Assembly (NCBI GenBank): GCA_002347405.1
Contig: DDXB01000041.1
Location: 82,900 to 121,504, forward strand
From: Rhodocyclaceae bacterium UBA2271
GTDB lineage: Bacteria; Pseudomonadota; Gammaproteobacteria; Burkholderiales; Rhodocyclaceae
Direction: 5' to 3'
Length of the DNA: 38,605 nucleotides
Under the pieces are notes generated by a model. The model saw only the letters and a list, made by a program, of their open reading frames with translations. It made no database searches and had not been told where the DNA came from. Each line of letters starts with the position of its first letter. Within the stretch, counting starts at the first letter, position 1. Position numbers and translations under genes: made by a program. This document shows positions 1-8,573 of this stretch, piece by piece.

Positions 1-51
1 GGGGGGCGGGCGTTTTCATGGTGCGATGGCGTAGCACACGCACCAATAAAG

Positions 52-1443
52 TTAAATGACTTTGGAGTAGCGCACGCGCTCGCGGTCGGAGCGCAGGTAG
101 CGGTCGAACACCATGGCGATGACGCGCACCAGAATCCGGCCGCGTGGCTGTACGGTGATCCACTGGTCGTCGATGGTCAGCAGACCGGCGGCTTGCATCT
201 CGGCCAGATCGCCAAGTTCGGCGGCAAAGTAGGACCTGAAGTCGATCAGGTGGGCGATTTCGATGGACTCGATGGACAGCTCGAAGTGGCACATCAGCGC
301 CTGGATGATCGAGCGACGCAACAGGTCGTCGGCGCTGAGTTCGAGGCCGCGCATCACCGGCAGTTCGCCCTGGTCAAGGGCATCGTAATACTCGTCGAGG
401 GTGCGGTAGTTCTGGCAATAGGTCGGGCCGACCTTGCCGATGGCCGAAACCCCAAAGGCGAGCAGGTCGGCCTCGGCATGCGTCGAATAACCCTGGAAAT
501 TGCGGTGCAGCCGGCCCTGGCGCTGGGCAATCGCGAGTTCGTCGTCGGGCTTGGCAAAATGATCCATGCCGATGAAGACATAGCCGGCATCGGTCAGCCG
601 GCGGATGCACAACTGCACGATCTGCAGCTTGGCGTCGGGGCTCGGCAGCTCGCTCTCGTTGATGCGCCGCTGCGGCTTGGCCAGGCCCGGAAGATGGGCG
701 TAGTTGTAGATCGACAGCCGGTCCGGCGCGAGTTTGATGATCTCGTCCAGCGTATGGTTGAAGCTGATGACGTTCTGTTTGGGCAGGCCGTAGATCAGGT
801 CGACCGAAATGCCCTTGAAGCCGAACTCGCGCGCGGCCTCGATCACCAGCTGGGTCTCTTCCAGGCTCTGGATGCGGTTCACCGCCTTTTGCACGCGCGG
901 GTCGAAATCCTGCACACCGACGCTCATGCGATTGAAACCCAGCTCGGCAAGGAGCTGGACGGTTTCGCGATCCACCTTGCGCGGATCGACCTCGATCGAA
1001 TACTCGCCGTCCGGCAGCAGGCGGAAATGCTGCCGCGTCATCGCCATCAGTTGCCGCATTTCATCCTGTGACAGGAAGGTGGGCGTGCCGCCACCCCAGT
1101 GCAATTGCACGACATCATGCGGGCCGTCGAGCGCCGCCGACTGCAACGCCAGCTCTTTACCAAGGTATTTCAGATATTTGGCAGAACGGCCATGATCTTT
1201 AGTGATAATCTTGTTGCAGGCGCAGTAATAGCAGATGGTGTTGCAGAACGGGATGTGAAAGTATAATGAAAGCGCACGACCGATTCCGCCGATCGTGCGC
1301 CGCTGCAGCCACGAACGATAGGCAGCGGCATCGAAGGCCTCGACGAAACGATCGGCCGTCGGGTAGGACGTGTAACGCGGGCCACTGACGTCAAAGCGTC
1401 TGATGACCTGCGGATCGAAAATCAGTTCCTGATAATGGCTCAC
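52..1443 (-). CDS. hemN: Oxygen-independent coproporphyrinogen III oxidase
   Basis: Radical SAM enzyme that decarboxylates coproporphyrinogen III to protoporphyrinogen IX without O2, supplying haem during anaerobic growth; cytoplasmic. The iron-sulfur motif CxxxCxxCxC is visible at about residues 67-76 (FCNTICYYCACNK), preceded by the usual YFHIPF and followed by HWGGGTPTFL (SAM-binding GGTP region). The frame is open to 1518, but I place the start at GTG 1443 (VSHYQELIFDP): this gives 463 aa, close to the roughly 457 aa usual for HemN, and the extra upstream residues look non-coding. The Shine-Dalgarno is weak. It diverges from fnr; an FNR-type box at 1551-1564 with a -10-like CATTCT at 1523-1528 suits anaerobic activation. 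Identity is secure; the start is less so. Confidence 0.95.
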   Translation of the reverse strand: MSHYQELIFDPQVIRRFDVSGPRYTSYPTADRFVEAFDAAAYRSWLQRRTIGGIGRALSLYFHIPFCNTICYYCACNKIITKDHGRSAKYLKYLGKELALQSAALDGPHDVVQLHWGGGTPTFLSQDEMRQLMAMTRQHFRLLPDGEYSIEVDPRKVDRETVQLLAELGFNRMSVGVQDFDPRVQKAVNRIQSLEETQLVIEAAREFGFKGISVDLIYGLPKQNVISFNHTLDEIIKLAPDRLSIYNYAHLPGLAKPQRRINESELPSPDAKLQIVQLCIRRLTDAGYVFIGMDHFAKPDDELAIAQRQGRLHRNFQGYSTHAEADLLAFGVSAIGKVGPTYCQNYRTLDEYYDALDQGELPVMRGLELSADDLLRRSIIQALMCHFELSIESIEIAHLIDFRSYFAAELGDLAEMQAAGLLTIDDQWITVQPRGRILVRVIAMVFDRYLRSDRERVRYSKVI

Positions 1444-1515
1444 GACTCGACAATGGTGGGAAAGTGACAACAGAGACAGGCAATAACCCGAACGGCAACG
1501 TATCCCGTCAGGCGA

Positions 1516-1564
1516 CACTTGCAGAATGCAGCAAGCCGGGCCGGACCACGTTGACGCAGATCAA
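1516..1564 (-). promoter_or_regulatory. FNR-type box and predicted class II promoter of hemN
   Basis: TTGACGCAGATCAA at 1551-1564 fits the FNR consensus TTGAT-N4-ATCAA with one mismatch. Reading towards hemN, exactly 22 nt separate it from CATTCT (1528-1523), placing a start near 1516 with the box centred at -41.5. The same box lies about 31 nt upstream of the fnr ATG (1595). In that direction no start site downstream of a good -10 fits, so FNR could repress its own gene from here. The box is seen; use and direction are inference. Confidence 0.65.
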
Positions 1565-1594
1565 AGCCCCTGCCATTCCATTCGGCATAAATTG

Positions 1595-2332
1595 ATGCAC
1601 GCCAAGGTCATCCCCCTCTCCGTTCCAGAGTTGCGCGAGGCTTGCTCGCAGTGCAACCTGCGCGAACTATGCCTGCCGATGGGCTTGAGCGATGGCGAGC
1701 TTGACCAACTCGATCATCTGGTCGAAGTGCGGCGACGCGTCCAGCGCGGCCAGCATCTTTATCGCGGTGGCGACCCCTTCGAAGCGATTTTCGCCATCAA
1801 GACCGGTTTTTTCAAGACCGATGTACTGCTTGAAGATGGTCGCGATCAAGTCACCGGTTTCCAGATGGCAGGCGAGATACTGGGCATGGATGGCATCGGC
1901 TCGGAAAAGCATACCTGCAATGCAGTCGCGCTCGAGGACAGCGAGGTCTGCATCATCCCCTTTGCCGAACTTGAAAGTTTCTCACGCGAAATCAGTGCCT
2001 TGCAGCACCACTTCCACAAGATGATGAGCCGCGAGATCGTGCGCGACCATGGCGTGATGATGTTGCTGGGCGTCATGCGCGCCGAGGAGCGGCTCGCGGC
2101 ATTTCTGCTGAACCTTTCCCAACGCTTCACCGCGCGCGGCTATTCCCCCACCGAATTCAACCTGCGCATGACCCGCGGTGAAATCGGCTCTTATCTCGGC
2201 CTCAAACTCGAAACCGTCAGCCGCGCCTTCTCGCGCTTCAATGAAGAAGGATTGATTTCAGTACACCAGAAGCACATCCAGATCCGCGACGCAGCCGGCC
2301 TGAAGAAGCTGTTATCCGAACGAAGGGCCTGA
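1595..2332 (+). CDS. fnr: FNR-family oxygen-sensing transcription factor
   Basis: Global regulator of the aerobic-anaerobic switch that senses O2 through a [4Fe-4S] cluster. With the start at ATG 1595 (MHAKVIPLSV, 245 aa) the N-terminal cysteines are C17, C20 and C26, matching the E. coli FNR spacing C20-x2-C23-x5-C29. C119 in SEVCIIPF matches the fourth ligand C122. A cNMP-like beta roll is followed by a winged helix; recognition helix LETVSRAF carries the E-xx-SR signature that reads TTGAT half-sites. The frame opens at 1526, but the first 23 codons look non-coding. It diverges from hemN, shares the box at 1551-1564, and overlaps the narL 3' end by 21 bp tail to tail. It is the likely reader of the FNR-type boxes in this window. 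Confidence 0.95.
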   Translation: MHAKVIPLSVPELREACSQCNLRELCLPMGLSDGELDQLDHLVEVRRRVQRGQHLYRGGDPFEAIFAIKTGFFKTDVLLEDGRDQVTGFQMAGEILGMDGIGSEKHTCNAVALEDSEVCIIPFAELESFSREISALQHHFHKMMSREIVRDHGVMMLLGVMRAEERLAAFLLNLSQRFTARGYSPTEFNLRMTRGEIGSYLGLKLETVSRAFSRFNEEGLISVHQKHIQIRDAAGLKKLLSERRA

Positions 2333-2992
2333 CCGGTCTGGCGGGTTGGCGACTGCCCACACGGCCGCTTCGACGCGTGAACGAAATTTCAGTTTCTTGA
2401 AGAGATTTCGCACATGCACCTTGACGGTGCTTTCCATGATGTCCAGTTCACGGGCGATCAGCTTGTTCGACATGCCAGCGGCCAGGCACGCCAGGATGGC
2501 TGTTTCGCGCTCGGTCAGGATGGCCTTGTTGCGACTCTCGCTCGCGCTTTCCTCGCGCAGCGCGGTCGCCAGCAAACCGGAAAGCTCCGGACTGATCACG
2601 TTCTTGCCCTGCATGGCGTCACAGATCATCCGGAGGATGTTGTCCGGGTCGTTATCCTTCAGGATGTAGCCGTCCGAACCGGCACGAATGGCTGCGAGGA
2701 GATCCTCCGGTGCGTTGGACACGGTGAGCATGATGATGCGCGCATCGACCCCCATGTCGCGCATCGTACGCAGGGTTTCCAGTCCGTTGATACCCTTCAT
2801 GTTGAGATCGAGCAGGATCAGGTCCGGGTCGAGTTGTCGCGCAAGGTCTATGCCTTCCCGGCCACTGGCCGCTTCCCCAACGACGGTGAAGCCATCGACC
2901 AGGGCGAGCAATTGGCAGACGCCGCGACGCAGCAGGGGATGGTCGTCGATAACGAGTACGCGCGTTGTGTCGGATTGGGTATTGGCTGTCAT
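2312..2992 (-). CDS. narL: Nitrate/nitrite response regulator NarL family
   Basis: 226-aa response regulator. The receiver domain (about 10-125) has the acidic pair D16/D17, phosphoacceptor D62 in LILLDLNM, T90 and K112. The LuxR-type HTH (about 160-215) contains LTERETAILACLAAG and the recognition helix STVKVHVRNL. It is translationally coupled to the kinase gene: its ATG overlaps the narX TGA (ATGA, 2989-2992). With narX beside it, the role is to turn respiratory genes up or down in response to nitrate/nitrite. No narGHJI lies in this window, so the targets are elsewhere or among the genes here. The last 21 bp overlap the convergent fnr gene. Confidence 0.93.
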   Translation of the reverse strand: MTANTQSDTTRVLVIDDHPLLRRGVCQLLALVDGFTVVGEAASGREGIDLARQLDPDLILLDLNMKGINGLETLRTMRDMGVDARIIMLTVSNAPEDLLAAIRAGSDGYILKDNDPDNILRMICDAMQGKNVISPELSGLLATALREESASESRNKAILTERETAILACLAAGMSNKLIARELDIMESTVKVHVRNLFKKLKFRSRVEAAVWAVANPPDRSGPSFG

Positions 2993-4851
2993 GGAATGGG
3001 TTGCCGATATTGTTGGGGCTGGAAATGCAGGCTGACGACGGTGCCGGCGCCGGGTGCGGTTTCGATCTCGAGCCGGCCGTCGAGGATCTGCGCGCGATCA
3101 TTCATGATGTTGACACCGAAGTGGTTGGCCGGCGTCCGGCTGGTGTCGAAACCCTTGCCATCGTCGGCAACGCGCACGGTGACGACATGGTCGGCAGAGG
3201 CAACTATATCAACTTGGGCGCTTTGCGCCTCGGCGTGATGCTCGATGTTGGACAGGGCTTCGCGGATGATGCGGATCATGTGCATCTCCTCATTGCCTGA
3301 CAGCACGATGCCTGATAGCCCATTGCTGAGCCGGACCGGGAATCCCAGTTTGTTCGTGAACTCGCTGGCCGTGCCCTGCAGGGCGACATTAAAGCCCTGG
3401 GCGCCAATCCGCAGGCGGAAGGTGACGATCAGATCGCGCAATTCGCGATAGACACCATTCAGCCCCTGCTTCAATTCAGCGGCGATGGCGCGGGTATCAC
3501 CGCCTCGCTCCAGGCTTTTTTCCAGCCGCGTGACCTGGATCTGCAGGTAACTCAGCGACTGGGCGATCGAGTCGTGGAGTTCGCGGGCAATCACCGAGCG
3601 TTCCTCGAGCACGGCCAGCCGGTGCTTTTCCTCGGTACGCCGCATGTTGATCAATGCATTCGAAACGTGGTGACCGACGGTCTCGAGGATGCGTGCTTTT
3701 TCCTGGGTCAAGGCATGACCATCTTTCAGCAATATCGGCAGGACACCGTGCAGCCGGTCACCGTCGCCGATCGGAATGGCGACCATCGGGCGGGACTGCG
3801 CCTGCACGACGAGGGCCTCCTCGGCACGGGCGAAGCATTGACTGCAGTCGGCCTGACCGCACAAGACACGCAACTCGTCCGCAGTGAGATCCCCACTCAC
3901 GACATGCGCCGGAAAATATTCGTTTTCACTGATGCAGACCATGCTGTGGCCAAGTTCGAGCGCCTCTTCGACCTCGCGCATCACGGCTTGGACGGTATCC
4001 AGCGTCAGATCGCTGGCCGAGAGTTGCTGGCTGACCCGGTAGAGCAATTCAAGCGACTGGTTGGTACGGGTCAGCTCACGGGTCTTTTCCTCGACCTTGT
4101 CTTCAAGGTGGGTATACATGCTGGCGATCTCGGCCACCATCTTGTTGAAAGCACGGCCCAGTTGGCCGAGTTCGTCATTGGAGACATGCTCGACCCGAAC
4201 CGAAAAGGAACCGCGCGTGACCGTGGTTGCAGCCTGCAGCAACTGCGCCAGCGGAAGGATCACTTGCCGGCGCAGCATCCAGAGGGTAAGCAGGCTGATC
4301 AGGACAATGCAGACCAGCAGCCCCAGTTGGATGACATGGAGCAGGCGCGCCTTGCTCTCCAGTTCGATTTCGATCAGGTACACAACATGATTGATCTGCT
4401 CGACATAGTCCGGAAGTTCATTTGCCATTTGTTTCAGGGCGAATGGGTCACCCTCGGCGGCAGCAATTTCGAGCAACCGGAAATGCGTGTTCCACCGATG
4501 CAGGACGCTTTGCACGGCAAGCACCGAGGCTGCGCCCCGAGGTGCCTTTGCAACGACAAAACGCTCCAGACCAAGCAGACGCTGCTCGAAGATTTCAATG
4601 GTCTCGAGCGCCTGTTTGCGTTTTTCATGCTGCAGCATCTCGCTCAGCGTACGGAAAGTCAGCATGCGCAACGATCCGGAAACATTGACCGCGTTGGCAC
4701 GGCCACTGATGTCGTCGGAAATCACAGTTGAAATCGCGATGGAAGCAAAGGAAAGCAGAGCCAGCGTACCCATCGCAATACCCAGCCGCAACAGCACTGA
4801 ATCGCGAAGCGCCTGCGAGATGGAAGAAATGAAAATCACGGTGCGGGCCAA
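2989..4851 (-). CDS. narX: Nitrate/nitrite sensor histidine kinase NarX
   Basis: 620-aa membrane sensor. TM1 lies at about 22-44. The periplasmic domain opens with a P-box-like segment (residues about 49-63, ISGRANAVNVSGSLR), which binds nitrate/nitrite in NarX/NarQ. TM2 is at about 172-194, followed by HAMP, a coiled coil, a cytoplasmic module with cysteines C306, C331, C336 and C339, then HisKA_3 with phospho-His H426 (IARELHDSIAQ) and a HATPase domain (DDGKGFD). The frame begins at TTG 4851, directly after in-frame stops; GTG 4839 is the only other early start. There is no good Shine-Dalgarno for either. Phased NarL-like heptamers lie just upstream (4856-4900), suggesting autoregulation. 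Confidence 0.93.
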   Translation of the reverse strand: MARTVIFISSISQALRDSVLLRLGIAMGTLALLSFASIAISTVISDDISGRANAVNVSGSLRMLTFRTLSEMLQHEKRKQALETIEIFEQRLLGLERFVVAKAPRGAASVLAVQSVLHRWNTHFRLLEIAAAEGDPFALKQMANELPDYVEQINHVVYLIEIELESKARLLHVIQLGLLVCIVLISLLTLWMLRRQVILPLAQLLQAATTVTRGSFSVRVEHVSNDELGQLGRAFNKMVAEIASMYTHLEDKVEEKTRELTRTNQSLELLYRVSQQLSASDLTLDTVQAVMREVEEALELGHSMVCISENEYFPAHVVSGDLTADELRVLCGQADCSQCFARAEEALVVQAQSRPMVAIPIGDGDRLHGVLPILLKDGHALTQEKARILETVGHHVSNALINMRRTEEKHRLAVLEERSVIARELHDSIAQSLSYLQIQVTRLEKSLERGGDTRAIAAELKQGLNGVYRELRDLIVTFRLRIGAQGFNVALQGTASEFTNKLGFPVRLSNGLSGIVLSGNEEMHMIRIIREALSNIEHHAEAQSAQVDIVASADHVVTVRVADDGKGFDTSRTPANHFGVNIMNDRAQILDGRLEIETAPGAGTVVSLHFQPQQYRQPIP

Positions 4852-4855
4852 TTAT

Positions 4856-4900
4856 TACCCATTTGTTATTTATGGGTATTTGTCGGTATTTCGTGGTATT
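4856..4900 (-). promoter_or_regulatory. Phased NarL-heptamer-like array upstream of narX
   Basis: On the plus strand GGTATT occurs three times at exact 10-bp steps (4875, 4885, 4895). On the minus strand these read as TACC cores: TACCCAT (4872-4878), TACCGAC and TACCACG. A fourth, inverted TACCCAT lies at 4856-4862. TACCCAT matches the known NarL heptamer TACYYMT. The last site sits within 5 bp of the narX start, so NarL bound there would block expression. The repeats are seen; the regulator is inferred from the adjacent narXL genes. Confidence 0.5.
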
Positions 4901-5176
4901 CGCTGCATGAAGCAACGACAGGGCAAACAAATTTCACTGCATTGATTTTATGTAATTTATTCCACCGAGTGCAGGAATCTGCCTACCTATTTGGAAGTAG
5001 ATGCCGATCAATTGCCGACCATGCACACTCTTTCTTCATCCAATTTTGAGGTCTAGCATGCGCTGAAACCACGGGGACGCGGCACTTCACTGTTGATTAG
5101 CACTTTGGTTTCGGTCAGCACAACAATGGCTGGGCAGACCAAAGCAGACAAGAAGACATTTTCCGGGAACCATCGC
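4901..5176. other. Intergenic region narX / dnr-like gene
   Basis: AT-richer than its surroundings (for example around 4930-4965). I see no convincing FNR box here: TTGATTTTATGTAA at about 4945 keeps only one half-site. No RNA gene or strong terminator is visible. It presumably carries the divergent promoters of narX and the downstream Crp/Fnr gene. Confidence 0.4.
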
Positions 5177-6013
5177 ATGTCACATACCGAAAATCGCATC
5201 GATACCGCAAAATTGCTGGCGCGCATGCCACTGTTCGACGGCTTGCCACCAGGACAAACTGACCTCCTCGCGGCCCACTCACGCGGGAAGCTCCTGCCCA
5301 AAGGTGAAATGCTGTTCCAGAAGGGCGACGCCGCAAACGGGTTTTACCTTGTCGTCTATGGACAGATCAAACTCGCCTTCCCCTCCCTCAGCGGCAACGA
5401 GATGGTCGTCGATATCATCGGGCCAAGCCAGAGCTTCGGCGAAGCGGTGATGCTGGCCCAGCGCCCTTACCCCGTGTTTGCCCAGGCAATCATGGATACC
5501 CTGCTGATCCATGTCAGCAAGGATATCGTATTCGATTTGCTGGAAAACGACCCCTCCTTCTCCCGCCGCATGCTGATCGGTCTGGCGATGCACAATCATT
5601 CGCTGGTCCATGACATCGAATCCTATACGCTGCGCTCAAGCACCCAGCGCGTGGTCGGCTATCTGCTGCAAAATTGCCCGAATGATGAAAACTGCGAAAG
5701 CAGCATCGACATCATCCTGCCGACCTCGAAGCAAATCACTGCTTCGCGCCTCAACCTGACACCGGAAACCCTGTCGCGCATCCTCCACGACCTGGCGGAA
5801 GCCGGGTTGATCAGGACGCAGGGCAAGTGCATCTCCATCAACAATCCGCGCCGCCTGCGCTTCGCGCTGACGAGTACGCAAATGAACGAGTGTCGCGCTG
5901 ACCAACCCCGACCACGTGCCAAAAAACGCCCCCAGACTGTCGTGCAGACCAAAGAGAGCGCGAACACCCGCTGCGCGAAATCCAGCAAGCCGACCGCCGA
6001 ACTGCGGGCCTGA
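5177..6013 (+). CDS. Crp/Fnr-family regulator, DNR-like (paralogue 1)
   Basis: 278-aa Crp/Fnr regulator without the N-terminal cysteine set of FNR. Layout: cNMP-like beta roll (LFDGLPPGQ; GQIKLAFP; FGEAVMLAQ), dimer helix (ESYTLRSSTQRVVGYLL) and a winged helix with PETLSRILHDLAEAG, whose E-xx-SR reads TTGAT half-sites. The pattern resembles DNR, the haem-dependent NO sensor of denitrifiers. I start at ATG 5177 (MSHTENRID), because that aligns with the start of the paralogue at 6568; the frame opens at 5093. Unlike its paralogue it ends in a basic tail of about 45 aa (RPRAKKRPQTVVQ...). NO sensing is inferred from subfamily resemblance only. Confidence 0.8.
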   Translation: MSHTENRIDTAKLLARMPLFDGLPPGQTDLLAAHSRGKLLPKGEMLFQKGDAANGFYLVVYGQIKLAFPSLSGNEMVVDIIGPSQSFGEAVMLAQRPYPVFAQAIMDTLLIHVSKDIVFDLLENDPSFSRRMLIGLAMHNHSLVHDIESYTLRSSTQRVVGYLLQNCPNDENCESSIDIILPTSKQITASRLNLTPETLSRILHDLAEAGLIRTQGKCISINNPRRLRFALTSTQMNECRADQPRPRAKKRPQTVVQTKESANTRCAKSSKPTAELRA

Positions 6014-6014
6014 T

Positions 6015-6467
6015 TCAACCGAACAGGCCCAGCGGGTTCTTGCTCAGCGCCACCGAAATGATCCAGCCAAACACGAGTACGGCGGCAAACCCCGCCAGCG
6101 CCCGTACGCGCGGGCTGCGCCCGGCCCGCAGCGCCACGGCGCCGAGGATGATGTAGACAATCAAGCCAAATACCTTGGCTGTCAGCCAGGCATCGACAAA
6201 CGGGTATTGCCCGATCAGCACGGCCAGCGTCAGCGCTGCGGCCAGCAGAATGCTGTCATTGATATGAGGCAAGATGCGCAGCCAGCGCCGTCCCGCCAGC
6301 GCCGACTTTTGGCTACGGCCGCCGCTGCGCTGCTTAACGTTTGCTTCGCTCACGTTAGCCTGCGCCGAAACTGCGTTTTTCCAGACCAGCACCCCGCGCA
6401 ACAAGAAGCCTGTGATACTCAGTACCACACAAGCCACGTGCAAATGTTTGATTGCCATATAGAGCAT
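6015..6467 (-). CDS. SirB2-family inner-membrane protein
   Basis: 150-aa protein with about four TM helices. It begins MLYMAIKHLHVACVVLSITGFLLRG, the usual SirB2 opening with a conserved KHLHV; HINDSILL and the DAWLTAKVFGLIVYIILG segment are also typical. The molecular function of this family is unknown. It is about 20 aa longer than usual. The excess lies between helices 1 and 2 (around 6285-6375) and is made of sequence found elsewhere in the window, including a 26-bp identical copy in the class II aldolase gene. The gene converges with the DNR-like gene, leaving 1 bp. ATG 6467 is used; ATG 6458 is possible. Confidence 0.78.
   Translation of the reverse strand: MLYMAIKHLHVACVVLSITGFLLRGVLVWKNAVSAQANVSEANVKQRSGGRSQKSALAGRRWLRILPHINDSILLAAALTLAVLIGQYPFVDAWLTAKVFGLIVYIILGAVALRAGRSPRVRALAGFAAVLVFGWIISVALSKNPLGLFG
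6285..6375. repeat. Dispersed repeat inside sirB2
   Basis: 6285-6310 is identical over 26 bp to 22923-22948 (aldolase gene) and matches 19991-20014 (ccoI) at 23 of 24. 6355-6375 matches intergenic 30407-30427 at 19 of 21. GCCGT (6287-6291) and ACGGC (6315-6319) can pair. The segment is in frame and coincides with the excess length of the protein, so it looks like an insertion that kept the frame open. Confidence 0.7.
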
Positions 6468-6567
6468 AAATCAGCGTTATCCAGTCAAAAGAATGATAAG
6501 GTTGCGGCCCATTCAGGGAAGCACCCGGGTCGTTCCACTGTCCGCATATCAATCATCGCGTTCAATT

Positions 6568-7275
6568 ATGTCCCATCATCAGGAAACCCATATCGACATT
6601 CCGGCGTTCTTGGTACGCCAGCCCCTGTTTCAGGAACTGACACCCGAGCAAGTGGCGCACCTCGCCGCACATGCCCGTGAGAAACGCCTGCCGGCCGGGG
6701 AAATGCTGTTGCAGAAAGGCGATAGCCCGCGCGGGTTCTACATCATCATCTTCGGTCAGATCAAGTTGGCATTTCCATCCGCCACCGGCAACGAGAAGGT
6801 GGTCGATATTCTTGGTCCCAGACAAAGCTTCGGCGAGACCGTGATGTTCATCGACCGGCCCTATCCGGTATTTGCCGAGGCGATCGCCGACACCCTGCTG
6901 TTGCATGTCGCCAAGGATGCCATTTTCGAGCTGCTTGAAACCGACACTTCCTTTGCCCGCCGCATGCTGGCCAGCATGTCGATGCGCTTGCATTCCCTGA
7001 TGCGGGACGTCGAATCCTACTCCTTGCGCTCCAGCGCCCAGCGCGTGATCGGCTACCTGCTGCAACATTGTCCGAACCAGGGAAACGGTGCTTGCGCCGG
7101 CAGCGTTGAGATCACGCTGCCGACTTCCAAACAGATCATCGCTTCGCGGCTCAATCTGACCCCCGAAACCTTGTCGCGCATCTTCCGCGACCTCGCCGAA
7201 GCGAAGCTGATCAGTGTGCAGTCGCGGCGCGTCACCATAAACGATTTCAAGCGGCTGCGCGAATACGATTTCTGA
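6568..7275 (+). CDS. Crp/Fnr-family regulator, DNR-like (paralogue 2)
   Basis: 235-aa close relative of the gene at 5177: same opening (MSHHQETHID, LFQELTPEQ), GQIKLAFPSATGNEKVVDILGP, FGETVMFIDRPYPVF, ESYSLRSSAQRVIGYLLQHCP and PETLSRIFRDLAEA. It has no FNR-type cysteine cluster, and E-xx-SR is kept in the recognition helix. The closest described type I recognise is DNR of Pseudomonas (NO-responsive). The start at ATG 6568 is chosen from the paralogue; the frame opens at 6493. The 3' end overlaps the convergent membrane-protein gene by 29 bp. That gene's operon carries a perfect TTGAT-N4-ATCAA box, making it a candidate target. Confidence 0.83.
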   Translation: MSHHQETHIDIPAFLVRQPLFQELTPEQVAHLAAHAREKRLPAGEMLLQKGDSPRGFYIIIFGQIKLAFPSATGNEKVVDILGPRQSFGETVMFIDRPYPVFAEAIADTLLLHVAKDAIFELLETDTSFARRMLASMSMRLHSLMRDVESYSLRSSAQRVIGYLLQHCPNQGNGACAGSVEITLPTSKQIIASRLNLTPETLSRIFRDLAEAKLISVQSRRVTINDFKRLREYDF

Positions 7276-8533
7276 AACGGAGATAGACGCGTAGCGCACT
7301 CACCAGATTGACCCCCAGCCAGGCGCAGGCCAACGCAAATATCAGTCCGGCGGGACGTGCCAGGATGGGCAACCAGACCGCCACCAGCAGGCAGGCCAGC
7401 GCGGTCAGATGCAGATAAAACTGGCGGCGCATGATCCGCTCGGGAATCATCTGGTTCATGGTTGGCGGCAGGCTGTTCAATCCGCATAGCCGTTGCAGAT
7501 GCAGCCAGTTGAGAAATGGCACGATCTTGTAGAGCATGCCGTTGATGGAGGTGACAAAAACTCCCACCACGGCGAGCATGCCGAGCCACACCGGCGCACG
7601 CGGATCATTGCCGAGATCGGGCAGCGCGACAAACAGCAAGGCCGAAAACAGCAGAGCTACAAGCGACAGCATGGCGGTTCGAAAAAACAGCAAGTTGGTA
7701 TCGCTGACCTTGCGCCGTCGGCGGCCTTGCAGATACAGGGTCATGCCGGCAAACAGCCCGGCCGTTCCCAAGCCACTCAGCAAGACGAATTGGCGCACGC
7801 CATCCGGATAGCCGAAGGGTAGCAGCGACCACACCAGCAGCAGCGCCAGCAACAGCAAGGGCACACCGCGCGCCAACCAGCCCGGATAAGCCGGCGTCAG
7901 CTGAAACATCGGCACCACGAAATAAGCCACCCCCGCCAGCAGCATCAGCGCCCAGCCGCCGAGGCCCCAGGCGGCATGCACATCGGTCAATGCCAGCAGT
8001 GGCAGGTCGGTTTGGTACGCCAACCCGAGGGACAGCGTCACTCCCAGGCCCAGAGTCACCACCAAACCGATCAGCGCGATGCGCAGGGCAACAATGGTGG
8101 CACTCTGCGCCGGCGTGCGCCAGAGCGCCACACCAACCACCACCGCGTAAAAGCCGAGCGCCACGGCAAAGCCCAGGCTCGCTGCCATGAAAAGCACTGG
8201 ATACTGGGTCAGGAACGCGGCCACCAACAGGCCGACCGCAATGATCAGCAGAGGATGGACCCAGGCCGCCACCCACCCCGGCTGCCAGATGTTGCCGCCC
8301 GTCGCCACCGGCACGAATTGCAACAAGGCGCCGCACATTGCCTGCAACATGAAACCGGCCACCAGCAAATGCGTCCCCGCCAACGCGGCCGGTGTCCAGC
8401 GCGAGGCCAGCATGTCTTCGCCCATGAATGCCAGCAACAGCCCGGCCGCGACACCAAACCAGGGCGCGGTCAGGAAGAACCGGTAGGGCACCGACAGAGG
8501 CGGTGCCTGTTCGAAGGAAAGGTTCGAATGCAC
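7247..8533 (-). CDS. NnrS/COX1-like polytopic membrane protein
   Basis: 428 aa with about 12 predicted TM helices. Histidines sit in membrane contexts (THLLVAGFMLQAMCGALLQF, WVHPLLII, TDVHAAWGLGGWALMLLAG), which recalls haem/copper proteins of the NnrS or COX1-like type. I do not recognise a characterised orthologue, so the family name is a resemblance. The start is GTG 8533, preceded by GAGAAAG at suitable spacing. It is the third gene of a minus-strand cluster, 40 bp after the DUF2249 gene and downstream of a hemerythrin. Such clusters are common around NO reduction genes, so a role in NO or oxygen stress in the inner membrane is plausible. Confidence 0.65.
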   Translation of the reverse strand: MHSNLSFEQAPPLSVPYRFFLTAPWFGVAAGLLLAFMGEDMLASRWTPAALAGTHLLVAGFMLQAMCGALLQFVPVATGGNIWQPGWVAAWVHPLLIIAVGLLVAAFLTQYPVLFMAASLGFAVALGFYAVVVGVALWRTPAQSATIVALRIALIGLVVTLGLGVTLSLGLAYQTDLPLLALTDVHAAWGLGGWALMLLAGVAYFVVPMFQLTPAYPGWLARGVPLLLLALLLVWSLLPFGYPDGVRQFVLLSGLGTAGLFAGMTLYLQGRRRRKVSDTNLLFFRTAMLSLVALLFSALLFVALPDLGNDPRAPVWLGMLAVVGVFVTSINGMLYKIVPFLNWLHLQRLCGLNSLPPTMNQMIPERIMRRQFYLHLTALACLLVAVWLPILARPAGLIFALACAWLGVNLVSALRVYLRFRNRIRAAA

Positions 8534-8573
8534 GCCTGTCGCTTTCTCAGATGCGGCTCATCAAGGGACAAAC

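Noticed and set aside
20..44. GGTGCG/CGCACC inverted repeat after hemN as a terminator
   Set aside because: Loop is 13 nt and no T-tract follows on the minus strand.
4943..4956. TTGATTTTATGTAA upstream of narX as an FNR box
   Set aside because: Only one half-site is intact.
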